Below are positions 1 to 7,992 of a stretch of 35,377 nt of DNA, piece after piece. The stretch comes from Coriobacteriia bacterium. GTDB lineage: Bacteria > Actinomycetota > Coriobacteriia > Anaerosomatales > JAENZW01. The stretch is taken from positions 1 through 35,377 of the forward strand of contig JAOUET010000002.1 in the NCBI GenBank assembly GCA_029858605.1. Reading direction: 5' to 3'. Both the position numbers and the translations under genes were made by a program. The notes beneath the pieces are model-generated. The model saw nothing but the letters and a program-made list of their open reading frames with translations, had not been told where the DNA came from and searched no databases. Each line of letters begins with the position of its first letter. The first letter of the stretch is position 1.

Positions 1-1
1 A

Positions 2-2263
2 TACGAGACGGCACACGAGCACTTCGAGCCGGTACTTCCCGAGAAGTACATCGTGTTGGTCGCCTATCCGGAGTCTCGGCGAGCGGCGGTAGACGCGTCG
101 CTCTCGGGGATCGTCCAGTCCGCCGGAGGTGAGGAACTGCCTCAGGAGACGGCCGAACACGAGTGGGAGTTGCGGTTCGCCCCTATGCGCCTGAAGCGGA
201 TAGGCCCCTCTCTCGTGCCGACCGAGGTCGTGGTGCCACTCGCGGAACTCGCTTCCGTCCTTGAAGAGATAGACGCGAAGATAGACCAGCCGTTCGTTCT
301 GGAAGGCATGCACGCCAAAGGCGACCGCGTCGTGCTCCTCGGCTTCGTGCCTCATGACGAGCGGAGTCTCGCGTTCAACCTCGCCTTTGCACTGTCGCTC
401 TCGGTCATCAAGATAGCCAAGAAACATGGTGGCTCGGCGTACTCCACGGGTGTGTACTTCCGGCGCGAAGCTGATTCGGTGCTCGGCAAGGAGAAGGTCC
501 GGGCCTTGTCGGAGCACAAGGCGGCGGTCGATCCGGCAAGGCTGCTCAATCCGGGGAAGGTGCTCGGATCCGGCTTGATCGACGTGTTGATGGGCGGCGC
601 TGCGGCGTTCGAGCCGCTGGTGCGCCCGATCGCGAATGCCGCGAGGCCCCCAAGGCGCCGAGGAGATATTGCGAAAGAGAAGAACGGTGTTCCGGGTGAC
701 GTCGCCTTCATGGCATATGCCTGCGCTCGCTGCGGGTATTGCGTGCCGACGTGCGAACAGTACTCGGGCCGCGGCTGGGAATCGCACTCGCCGCGCGGCA
801 AGTACGCCTTCCTCCGCGAGGTCATCGAGGGTCGGGAGGAGTTCGACCGCAAACAGGTCGACACGTTCCTGGTCTGCACGACATGCGAGGTATGCAATAC
901 ACGCTGCCAACTGCAGCTTCCCGTCGAGCACAACTGGATGGCGATGCGCGGCAGGCTGGTGGACGAAGAGAAGCGCGGGACCTTCCCTCCATTTGAGATG
1001 ATGGCGGCGTCGCTGCGCGGCGAGAACGACATATGGGCAGGAAAACGCGAGAATCGCGCGGACTGGGTGCCCGAAGATGTTGCCGCCAGGATTCCTGAGC
1101 AGTCCGACATCGTGTACTTCGCGGGCTGCACGGCGAGCTACGTGGAAACGGACATCGCCGAGGCGAGCATCCGGCTCTTGCAGGACGCCGGGTACGATGT
1201 GGGCTACATGGGAACGGATGAGGCCTGCTGCGGCATCCCGATGAAGGTGGCCGGGAAATGGGACTTGTTCGAGGAGATCTACGAGCACAACACCGAAGAG
1301 GCACGGAAGCGTGGGGCCAAGACGATCGTCACGTCCTGTCCGGCGTGCGGACTCGTCTGGAAGGAGATCTACGCCAATCTCGCGGCACAGCGAGGCGAGG
1401 AGTACGAGTTCGAGGTCAAGCACTACTCGGAGCTAGTCTCGGAGGCGATAGCCGAAGGCAAGCTCCAGCTCGGCAGCAGCCCGTTCAATGGCAGTAGGGT
1501 GACTTTCCACGACTCGTGTCACGCGGGCAGAGCGCAGGGCCTCTACGAACCTCCGCGGGAGATGCTCAAGGCGATTCCCGGTGTGGACTACGTCGAGATG
1601 GAGCACAACCGCGAGGAGGGGCTGTGCTGCGGCTCCGTTCTCACGCTCGTGGGAGAGATGCCGGTAGCTCCCGTTCTCGGCAACGAGCGGCTTCAGGAGG
1701 CTGTTGACGTCGGAGCGGACACGGTCGTGGCATTGTGCCCGTGCTGTCAGGTACAGCTTCGCGACAGCAACATCAAGAATGAACTCGGCCTGAAGATCGA
1801 CGATCTGTCACGCGTAGTAGCAGAAGCCGCTGGCTACACGATTCCGGAAACATCGGACTTCTCGATGTACATGTGGGGCTACTTCGAGAAGTTCATCGTT
1901 CTCCTGCAACCGGAGAACATGGCTGAGTTCATGACCCGGATCTTCCCGCAGATGATGGACGCGATGCCCTTCGGCATGAAACCGATGATGAAGTCGATGA
2001 AGTACGTGCCCGGTGGTCTTGCGATGATGGGCAAGATGATGCCGGTGCTGTTCCCACTGCTCGCGCCCGGTGTGCTCAAGACGGTCATGCCCGACATGGT
2101 ACGCGAGGTCGAGGACTACATCGGCGAGATGCCCGACGACATGGCAGAGCTGATACCCGGACTTCTGCCGAAGACAATGGAGTCGCTCATGCCGACCTAC
2201 CTGCCTGAACTCATACCGCACCTGACACCGATGATGATCGAGTACATCCGAACCGAGATGTAG
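2..2263 (+). CDS. FAD-linked oxidase / Fe-S / CCG-domain fusion oxidoreductase (5' truncated)
   Basis: The frame is open to the left edge, so the N-terminal FAD-binding half lies outside the window. What is visible begins in the C-terminal domain of a GlcD/D-lactate-dehydrogenase-type flavoprotein, which ends in the family signature DPxxLLNPGKV near base 555. Two ferredoxin-type motifs follow: CxxCxxCxxxC at 722-754 and a second set near 875-910. Two CCG domains come next (about 1111-1375 and 1498-1770), each with a CCG and a CPxC or CPCC element, as in GlcF and HdrB. The last 130 or so residues are Met/Pro rich and match no domain I know. It probably oxidises a 2-hydroxyacid such as lactate or glycolate and passes electrons through Fe-S clusters to a membrane or flavoprotein acceptor. 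The substrate cannot be read from this sequence. GlcD and GlcF are separate proteins in many bacteria; here they are one chain. Confidence 0.88.
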   Translation, partial: YETAHEHFEPVLPEKYIVLVAYPESRRAAVDASLSGIVQSAGGEELPQETAEHEWELRFAPMRLKRIGPSLVPTEVVVPLAELASVLEEIDAKIDQPFVLEGMHAKGDRVVLLGFVPHDERSLAFNLAFALSLSVIKIAKKHGGSAYSTGVYFRREADSVLGKEKVRALSEHKAAVDPARLLNPGKVLGSGLIDVLMGGAAAFEPLVRPIANAARPPRRRGDIAKEKNGVPGDVAFMAYACARCGYCVPTCEQYSGRGWESHSPRGKYAFLREVIEGREEFDRKQVDTFLVCTTCEVCNTRCQLQLPVEHNWMAMRGRLVDEEKRGTFPPFEMMAASLRGENDIWAGKRENRADWVPEDVAARIPEQSDIVYFAGCTASYVETDIAEASIRLLQDAGYDVGYMGTDEACCGIPMKVAGKWDLFEEIYEHNTEEARKRGAKTIVTSCPACGLVWKEIYANLAAQRGEEYEFEVKHYSELVSEAIAEGKLQLGSSPFNGSRVTFHDSCHAGRAQGLYEPPREMLKAIPGVDYVEMEHNREEGLCCGSVLTLVGEMPVAPVLGNERLQEAVDVGADTVVALCPCCQVQLRDSNIKNELGLKIDDLSRVVAEAAGYTIPETSDFSMYMWGYFEKFIVLLQPENMAEFMTRIFPQMMDAMPFGMKPMMKSMKYVPGGLAMMGKMMPVLFPLLAPGVLKTVMPDMVREVEDYIGEMPDDMAELIPGLLPKTMESLMPTYLPELIPHLTPMMIEYIRTEM

Positions 2264-2288
2264 AGTCCGGCCGACACAGGCTCACCAA

Positions 2289-2322
2289 GCGGGGCGGCGG
2301 CCGAAGCGAGCCGCCGCTCCGC
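2289..2322 (+). terminator. Strong GC hairpin after the oxidoreductase
   Basis: A 13-bp stem with one G-U pair and an 8-base loop starts 25 bases past the stop codon. There is no clear T-run after it (GTATTCTG), so its role as an intrinsic terminator is likely but unproven. Confidence 0.6.
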
Positions 2323-2430
2323 GTATTCTGAGCGATTCACCCAGCGAGACTTCCCTGCCACCCGCAGTGTGACGAGGTTGGCACGGAAGCTGTGATTTGG
2401 CCGACCGTACTGTGACGACAGGCGATCAAG

Positions 2431-2446
2431 TGTGTGTCAAGTCACA
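2431..2446. promoter_or_regulatory. CRP-type operator in the regulator's own leader
   Basis: TGTGT-N6-TCACA matches the CRP consensus TGTGA-N6-TCACA at 9 of 10 half-site positions. It ends 25 bases before the ATG at 2472. The encoded regulator has the recognition-helix residues RE...R that read GTGA in CRP, so autoregulation is a reasonable inference. Confidence 0.5.
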
Positions 2447-2471
2447 AAGTGCAACGGCCGATAAACCAGTC

Positions 2472-3170
2472 ATGAGAACTCATACTTCCAGAGAGCAGTC
2501 GGTCGCCAGACTGCGGGCTATCCCGATGTTCGCAGACCTCTCCGCCGAAGACATCGATACCTTCGCGGACATGGTGCAGTACCGCACGTATCCGAAGAAC
2601 TCGTTCATCGTCAACCAGAACGACATCGGTTCTACGATGTACCTGCTTGTCTCCGGTCGCGTGAAGGTCTCCCTTGCATCTCCGGACGGCAAGGAGCTCG
2701 CACTGAACTACCTGGAGGCGCCCGCTCACTTCGGCGAGATGAGTCTCGTAGACGCGGAGCCGCGCTCAGCGGACGTGATAGCCGTGACGGATGTCGAACT
2801 GTTCTCGCTCGACGCGAAGGATCTGTCTTCGGCAATCCAGCTCAACCCCAGGCTCGCACTCTCCCTGATCGCGACCCTGTCGCGTCGCCTGCGGCACACG
2901 ATCGCACGCCTCGAGGACATGGCGTTCCACGATGCGACGCACCGCGTGATGCGCGTGCTGCTGAATGTGGCGACAGCCAGCTACGAAACGCGCGGCGTTC
3001 CCGTAATCCAGGGGCTCACGCACTACGACATAGCAACGCTGGCCGGCACATCACGCGAGACGGCCAGCCGAATCATCTCGAATCTCGCAAAGGAAGGGGT
3101 AGTGGCCACGAAGGGCCGGAAGATCGTGGTCGACCTCATCAAGCTGCGGGAGCGTCTCGAGGGTCAGTAG
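2472..3170 (+). CDS. Crp/Fnr family transcriptional regulator
   Basis: The protein is 232 residues from the ATG at 2472. The frame also stays open upstream to a TTG at 2397, but the ATG gives the usual family length and leaves the palindrome at 2431-2446 in untranslated DNA. Residues 20-110 form a cyclic-nucleotide-binding beta-barrel with a phosphate-binding cassette of FGE...RSA type (about 87-100). A dimer helix follows, then a winged helix at about 181-222. The recognition helix TSRETASR keeps the Arg195-Glu196...Arg200 pattern that contacts GTGA in E. coli CRP. There is no N-terminal cysteine set, so it is not an oxygen-sensing FNR with a [4Fe-4S] cluster. The effector is unknown. Flanking redox genes suggest, without proof, that it governs anaerobic metabolism. 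Confidence 0.9.
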   Translation: MRTHTSREQSVARLRAIPMFADLSAEDIDTFADMVQYRTYPKNSFIVNQNDIGSTMYLLVSGRVKVSLASPDGKELALNYLEAPAHFGEMSLVDAEPRSADVIAVTDVELFSLDAKDLSSAIQLNPRLALSLIATLSRRLRHTIARLEDMAFHDATHRVMRVLLNVATASYETRGVPVIQGLTHYDIATLAGTSRETASRIISNLAKEGVVATKGRKIVVDLIKLRERLEGQ

Positions 3171-3322
3171 CAGATCGCCCCGCCCGCCTTCGGCCATCGC
3201 GAAAGAGCAGCCAGGAAGGCACCGCCACGCGTGCAGCGCGCTCGCCTCATCACGTCGGTTACTGCGTTTGGCGGCCTGGGCACATATCGAATGACCCAAC
3301 GGCACGGGGGCTGGAGACGCTC

Positions 3323-3550
3323 ATGAAGGAATTCACCCTTGCGGAACTCGCGTCGTTCGACGGCACCGACGGCAAGCGCGCATACGTGGCGTACGAAGGA
3401 ACCGTCTACGACGTGACCGAGAGTGCCATGTGGGGTGACGGCGACCACGAGGGAATGCACCAGGCCGGGCAGGACCTGACCGAAGCACACGATGATGCAC
3501 CGCACGACGTGTACGTGACGGACTTCCCCGAGATAGGCAAGCTCGTCTAG
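3323..3550 (+). CDS. Small cytochrome-b5-like heme/steroid-binding domain protein
   Basis: A 75-residue protein made of one cytochrome-b5-like fold: an N-terminal FTLAELASFDG element, then YVAYEGTVYDVT, then GQDLTEAH. It resembles the stand-alone predicted heme/steroid-binding proteins of anaerobes (COG4892 type). The classical HPGG heme-ligand motif is absent. Four histidines (42, 46, 56, 61) fall in the region that would hold the ligands. It has no signal peptide or membrane segment, so it should be cytoplasmic. The ATG follows a GGGGCTGGAG ribosome-binding region. It is a single gene facing the leftward methyltransferase gene. Binding of heme itself is uncertain. Confidence 0.78.
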   Translation: MKEFTLAELASFDGTDGKRAYVAYEGTVYDVTESAMWGDGDHEGMHQAGQDLTEAHDDAPHDVYVTDFPEIGKLV

Positions 3551-3597
3551 CCTAGGTTGGATGCGATCGCTTCGGACAGTTGGGGTGCGGCGCCGAG

Positions 3598-4896
3598 TCA
3601 GTCCCGCCTGAAGAGCGCGACGCACTCGACGTGGTAGGTCTGAGGGAACAAGTCGAGCGGTTGCACGGACTCGAGTTCGTATCCGTCGCCGGAGAGTGAA
3701 GCGGCGTCGCGCGCCAGGGTCGTTGGGTCGCAGGACACGTAGACCAGGCGCGACGGCGATGCGGATGCGATCGCTTCGAGCGTTCGTCCTTCGAGACCGG
3801 CTCTCGGCGGGTCGACGAGAACGACATCCGCCGAGCCTGCCTGGGCAACGACTATGGCCGCGTCTCCCGGGAGCACTTCCGCCGCCGTGTCGGAATCGTC
3901 GAGGTTTCTGCGCAGGTCGCTGAGCGCATAGCGTGACGACTCTATCGCAATGACGTCACCCGCTTCTCTAGCGAGTGGGACGGTGAACGTGCCCACGCCT
4001 GCGTAGACGTCGAAGACGCGATCTGAGGGCCGGAGTCCGGCTGTGGCCACGACCCGAGACACCAGTTCTTCTGCAGCTGTCGTATTCACCTGGAAGAACG
4101 ACGGGGCCGAAACGACGTGGCGCGTGCCCCGGAGGCGTTCGGACCACCAAGGAAGCCCGCCTAGAACCTCGACCTGGACTACTTGTCTGGCAGCTTCTTC
4201 GCCCTTGAACAACACGCGAACGACACTGTCGGCTCCGGTCGCGTCTGCAAGGGTCTTTGCCGCGGCTTTTCGCGGAAACGGCCCCGGCGTCGTCCAGAGG
4301 GCGATCTGCAGGCCTCGCGTGTGCGTCGCCACACGCAGGGACACGCGTCGTATTCCCAGATCCTGACTTCCGGAGACGTACTTCAGCGCTCCGCGCAGAG
4401 CACGCGGGATTGCGCGCGCGCGTTTGGGAAGGAGGAGGCAGTCGTCGATATCGACGAGATTCGACGAAGCGGCTTCGGCGAAACCCAGCTCGAGCGCACC
4501 CCGTTTGGAGGTGGTCAGGAACTCGGCTTTGTTCCTGTAGCCGTAGCTTTCGCTAGCGGCGGAGCATTCAGACACAGCGACACGGGGGATGCGGCCGATG
4601 CGCTGGAGCGCATCGGCGACGGCAGCCGTCTTTGCCGCGCGCTGAACGGTGGCGTCGATGTGCTGCCACTGGCATCCGCCGCACGTGCCGAAGTAGGGGC
4701 ATGGCGGCTCGACGCGGTCGGGAGACGGTTCTTGGAGACCCGTGATGCGCGCTCGAACGAAGCTCCCGTGATCCGATACGATGTCAGCCTCGACGACGTC
4801 GCCGGGACAGGTGGCGGAAACGAACGCGGTTCGCCCGTCTTCGAGTCGGGCGACACCGTCGCCGCCATATGCCATGCTAAGAATCTCGAGTCGCAT
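3598..4896 (-). CDS. rlmD: 23S rRNA/tRNA uracil-C5 methyltransferase, RlmD/TrmA family
   Basis: A 432-residue protein that transfers a methyl group from SAM to C5 of uridine in RNA. It has an N-terminal TRAM RNA-binding domain (1-58) and a [4Fe-4S] cluster set: Cys66, Cys72 and Cys75 (CPYFGTCGGC) with Cys153. The Rossmann methyltransferase domain has the SAM loop DVYAGVGTF (296-304), VDPPRAGL (361-368), the catalytic nucleophile Cys389 in SCDP, and the general base Glu424 in the FPQTYHVE motif. All catalytic residues are intact. The Fe-S cysteines point to the RlmD/RlmCD branch. The exact target base (U1939, U747 or tRNA U54) cannot be told from sequence alone. It reads left from a region shared with the divergent pilT-like gene. 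Confidence 0.92.
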   Translation of the reverse strand: MRLEILSMAYGGDGVARLEDGRTAFVSATCPGDVVEADIVSDHGSFVRARITGLQEPSPDRVEPPCPYFGTCGGCQWQHIDATVQRAAKTAAVADALQRIGRIPRVAVSECSAASESYGYRNKAEFLTTSKRGALELGFAEAASSNLVDIDDCLLLPKRARAIPRALRGALKYVSGSQDLGIRRVSLRVATHTRGLQIALWTTPGPFPRKAAAKTLADATGADSVVRVLFKGEEAARQVVQVEVLGGLPWWSERLRGTRHVVSAPSFFQVNTTAAEELVSRVVATAGLRPSDRVFDVYAGVGTFTVPLAREAGDVIAIESSRYALSDLRRNLDDSDTAAEVLPGDAAIVVAQAGSADVVLVDPPRAGLEGRTLEAIASASPSRLVYVSCDPTTLARDAASLSGDGYELESVQPLDLFPQTYHVECVALFRRD

Positions 4897-5087
4897 CGCG
4901 TCTTCCGCTCATGTGATGCCGCCGGGTGGCGACAGCGCATATACTACCGTGTGGCGGGCGTACGGTGAGCATGTTGTCCTTGAGCAAGTCGCTTGCACTG
5001 CCGATACCTGCATTGTGCAGCGGTTTCGTCAGATGACGACACATGTCTCGATCAAGGTGACGAGGTCGAGCGAGGAGGGACCCGCTT

Positions 5088-6779
5088 GTGGCTGAGAAGA
5101 AGGTTCTTGTGGTCCACGAGGACGCGAGTCTGGTCGACCAGATCCGCGCGACTCTGGCGGAGTCCGGTGCCGACATCGAGGTCGTCAGTGCGCTGTCCGG
5201 TCCAAGGGCCATGGGCATGGTTGGAGCCCAGAAGCCCGATGTGATCGTGGTCGACGGCGAACTCGAGGGGATGGACGGCTATGCGCTCACTCAGCAGATC
5301 AAGGCTGACCCAGCCGCCGCCGAGGTCCCGATAGTGATCCTGTCGCTTGCGCCCAACGAGATGTCTGCGCTTCGAGCTCGCCAGGCGGGAGCCGCAGCGC
5401 ATCTTCCGGCAAGCGGTCCGATGGTGCAGATAGTCCAGAAGATACTCACACTTGCGCAGCTCGAGGCCAGTGTTCCGGTGCCGGCGACGGCCGACCCGGC
5501 AGAGCACGGCACACCGCAGGCGGTCCGACCCTCAGCCGGTGTGGCCGCTGCACCCGCGCCTCTCGACGACGCATCGTACGGTGTGCCCCAGGCTGCTCCT
5601 GCGACCGCGCCGCCCGCTGCCTCGCCTCCGACGGCGCCAACGGCGCCAACGGAGCCGGTGGGTCCGGTCTCGGGCGGGCGTCTCGGCGGAGAACCTCCGA
5701 AGTCGGGCGACATACCACACATCGACGATCTTCTGCGATTGATGCTCGAGCGCGGAGGTTCCGACCTGCATGTCACGGTGGGCAGCTCGCCAGGCATCCG
5801 TCAGCGAGGCGACATCGTTCCCGTGGAGAACATGCGGCCACTGATGCCTCGCGACACTCAGGAGATGATCCTGAACCTGCTGTCGGAGGAGCAGCGCAAG
5901 CGTTTCGAGACCGAACTAGAGCTGGATTTCGCGTACAGCATTCCGGGCGTTTCGCGATTCCGCGCGAATGTGTTTCAGCAGCGCAACTCGATGGGTGCCG
6001 TGTTCCGCGTCATTCCCATAGAGATACCGACCATCGAGCAATTGGGTTTGCCGAAGGTCTGCCGGTACTTGGCCGAGCGCCCCAGAGGTCTGGTACTCGT
6101 GACCGGTCCGACGGGGTCCGGTAAGTCGACCACGCTCGCGGCGATGATCGATCACATCAACGAGACGCGCTCGGTGCACATCATCACGCTGGAAGACCCG
6201 ATCGAGTTCATGCATAAGAACAAGAAGTCATACGTGAACCAGCGCGAGATCGGCGAGGATACTCACTCCTTCGCGGCGGCTCTGAAGCGAGTGCTGCGTC
6301 AGGACCCCGATGTCATCCTCGTCGGCGAGATGCGCGATCTCGAGACTATCTCGGCAGCGATCACGGCGGCCGAGACTGGCCACCTGGTTCTCGCCACCCT
6401 GCACACTACGGGCGGCCCCGCCACGGTCGACCGGGTCATCGACGTATTCCCCCCTCACCAGCAACAGCAGGTGCGTATGCAGCTGTCCACCACGCTGGAA
6501 GGCGTCTTGTCTCAGGTGCTGATGCGCAGTACGGACGGCCGGAGTCGGATTCTTGCGATGGAGATCATGCTCGGCATTCCGGCAATCCAGAACCTCATCC
6601 GTGAGGGCAAGACGCACCAGATGACGACGATCATACAGGGCGGCGCTTCCCTCGGCATGCAGACTCTGGACCAGCATCTGAAGGCGCTGCTGCAGGGCGG
6701 CAAGATCACCTTCGAAGAGGCCATCGGCAAAGCCATGAACCCGCGCGAGCTCGCTCAGATGGTCGGACGGAAACTCTGA
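5088..6779 (+). CDS. pilT: PilT-type retraction ATPase with N-terminal pseudo-receiver domain
   Basis: A 563-residue hexameric-type ATPase of the type IV pilus family. Residues 1-120 form a response-regulator receiver-like domain. It keeps acidic residues at 11-12 and a possible phosphoacceptor Asp56, but the invariant switch lysine is replaced near Ala108. An Ala/Pro-rich linker (about 125-205) leads to a full PilT core. This has Walker A GPTGSGKS (340-347), the Asp box ITLEDPIEF (about 366), Walker B VILVGEMRD (about 407) and the His box TGHLVLATLH (about 430). It also has an AIQNLIRE motif close to the AIRNLIRE signature of true PilT. Typical PilT is about 350 residues, so the extra length is the N-terminal fusion. 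No other pilus gene is in the window. The start is GTG behind GAGGAGGG. Confidence 0.92.
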   Translation: MAEKKVLVVHEDASLVDQIRATLAESGADIEVVSALSGPRAMGMVGAQKPDVIVVDGELEGMDGYALTQQIKADPAAAEVPIVILSLAPNEMSALRARQAGAAAHLPASGPMVQIVQKILTLAQLEASVPVPATADPAEHGTPQAVRPSAGVAAAPAPLDDASYGVPQAAPATAPPAASPPTAPTAPTEPVGPVSGGRLGGEPPKSGDIPHIDDLLRLMLERGGSDLHVTVGSSPGIRQRGDIVPVENMRPLMPRDTQEMILNLLSEEQRKRFETELELDFAYSIPGVSRFRANVFQQRNSMGAVFRVIPIEIPTIEQLGLPKVCRYLAERPRGLVLVTGPTGSGKSTTLAAMIDHINETRSVHIITLEDPIEFMHKNKKSYVNQREIGEDTHSFAAALKRVLRQDPDVILVGEMRDLETISAAITAAETGHLVLATLHTTGGPATVDRVIDVFPPHQQQQVRMQLSTTLEGVLSQVLMRSTDGRSRILAMEIMLGIPAIQNLIREGKTHQMTTIIQGGASLGMQTLDQHLKALLQGGKITFEEAIGKAMNPRELAQMVGRKL

Positions 6780-6829
6780 GAGCGGGTAAGAACCCTGCTG
6801 TCAGGACATCCGACCGTCGGAGGAGCCGA

Positions 6830-7270
6830 ATGGACGATGTAAGGATCCGCTGGGCGGGCAAGCGTCAGTTCGTGGGCTGGGACCAAGCCGGACACGGCGT
6901 CGTCATGGATTCGACACTCACGCACGGGGGCGAGGGGTCCGGTGTGCGTCCGCTCGAGCTCGTCCTGTACGGACTGGCGGGCTGCACGGCGATGGACGTC
7001 ATCTCGATTCTCGAGAAGAAGCGGCAGAGCGTGTCCGCGCTGGAGATACACGTCCAGGCGGAGCAGCGCACGGACGACTACCCGAAGATCTACGAGCGCA
7101 TCAACATCCATTTCGTAGTGAGTGGGCGCGATGTCGCGGATACGGCGGTTGCGCGTTCGATCGAACTGTCGGAGGAGAAGTACTGTTCGGTTCGAGGCAT
7201 GCTTGGTCCGCAGGTCGACGTGACCACGTCCTTCGAGGTTCGAGAAGCGGCTCCTGAGAACGCAGACTAG
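6830..7270 (+). CDS. OsmC/Ohr family thiol peroxidase-like protein
   Basis: A 146-residue OsmC-fold protein, the normal family length. The two redox cysteines are at Cys52 (GCTAMD) and Cys119 (EKYCSV), the expected places for the dithiol that reduces organic hydroperoxides. The basic N-terminal strand and the long central helix after Cys52 fit the YhfA-like branch better than the classical Ohr branch, but the peroxide substrate is not determined. GGAGG lies 6 bases before the ATG. It sits 20 bases ahead of a glycosyltransferase gene, so it may be the first gene of a run reaching the BshC-like gene. If that run makes a thiol cofactor, a thiol-dependent peroxidase next to it would make sense. 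That link is inference. Confidence 0.88.
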   Translation: MDDVRIRWAGKRQFVGWDQAGHGVVMDSTLTHGGEGSGVRPLELVLYGLAGCTAMDVISILEKKRQSVSALEIHVQAEQRTDDYPKIYERINIHFVVSGRDVADTAVARSIELSEEKYCSVRGMLGPQVDVTTSFEVREAAPENAD

Positions 7271-7290
7271 GCGTGTGACCGGGACGACTG

Positions 7291-7992
7291 ATGAGCGACG
7301 CCATCCTCATGCCCGTATACAACGAGTCTTCTACCGTGTCCGACGTTCTCGACACAGTTCGGGGATACCACGATGGCGAGATCCTCGTGGTCAACGATGG
7401 CTCCACGGACGATACGACTGCCGTTCTCGCGGCACGGGAAGATGTGACCGTGATCGCGCATCCCGCCAATCTCGGCTACGGTCGTGCCCTGGCGGAAGGC
7501 TTCGCGGTGGCGAGGTGCCGTGGAGTCGAGCGACTGGTGACGATGGACTGCGACGGCCAGCACGAGCCAGCTCACATACCGCAGTTCCTGGACGCCCTCG
7601 AGGAGGGGTGGGATGTGGTGTCGGGGAGCCGATACCTGCCTGAGAGCGAGGAGGTCGGAGAGGCGCCCGCCAGCCGTCGTGAGGTCAACGCGCGCATCAT
7701 GAGCGAAATCAACCGCATGACGGGCTGGAGTCTCACCGATGCGTTTTGCGGGTTCAAGGCGTACAGACTGCCGTCGCTCGACGGGATGCCGCTCACGGAG
7801 CCCGGCTACGCGATGCCGCTCCAGCTATGGGCGCACGCCTGGCACCGAGGACTGCGAGTGACCGAGATCCCGGTCGAGCGCATCTACTTCGACAACGATC
7901 GCTCCTTCGGCGAGGATCTCGACGATCCGGAATGGCGGTACGCTTACTACATGCGTGTCTGGCGAATGGCACTCGAGGAGGAGCAGTGGTAG
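7291..7992 (+). CDS. Family 2 glycosyltransferase (DPM1/DPG-synthase-like)
   Basis: A 233-residue GT-A fold enzyme that moves a sugar from a nucleotide donor. The fold shows the N-terminal MPVYNES strand, the nucleotide-binding NDGSTDDT motif (35-42) and the metal-binding MDCDGQH motif (85-91), with a GSRY element near 110. It has no membrane segment, so it lacks the C-terminal anchor of many dolichol/undecaprenyl phosphate transferases. The last codons overlap the next gene, a PIG-L deacetylase, by 7 bases, which suggests coupled translation and a shared pathway. Donor and acceptor are unknown. Confidence 0.87.
   Translation: MSDAILMPVYNESSTVSDVLDTVRGYHDGEILVVNDGSTDDTTAVLAAREDVTVIAHPANLGYGRALAEGFAVARCRGVERLVTMDCDGQHEPAHIPQFLDALEEGWDVVSGSRYLPESEEVGEAPASRREVNARIMSEINRMTGWSLTDAFCGFKAYRLPSLDGMPLTEPGYAMPLQLWAHAWHRGLRVTEIPVERIYFDNDRSFGEDLDDPEWRYAYYMRVWRMALEEEQW

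Noticed and set aside
2397..2471. Longer TTG start for the Crp/Fnr regulator
   Set aside because: It adds 25 residues unlike the family and would place the CRP-type palindrome inside coding sequence; the ATG at 2472 fits better.
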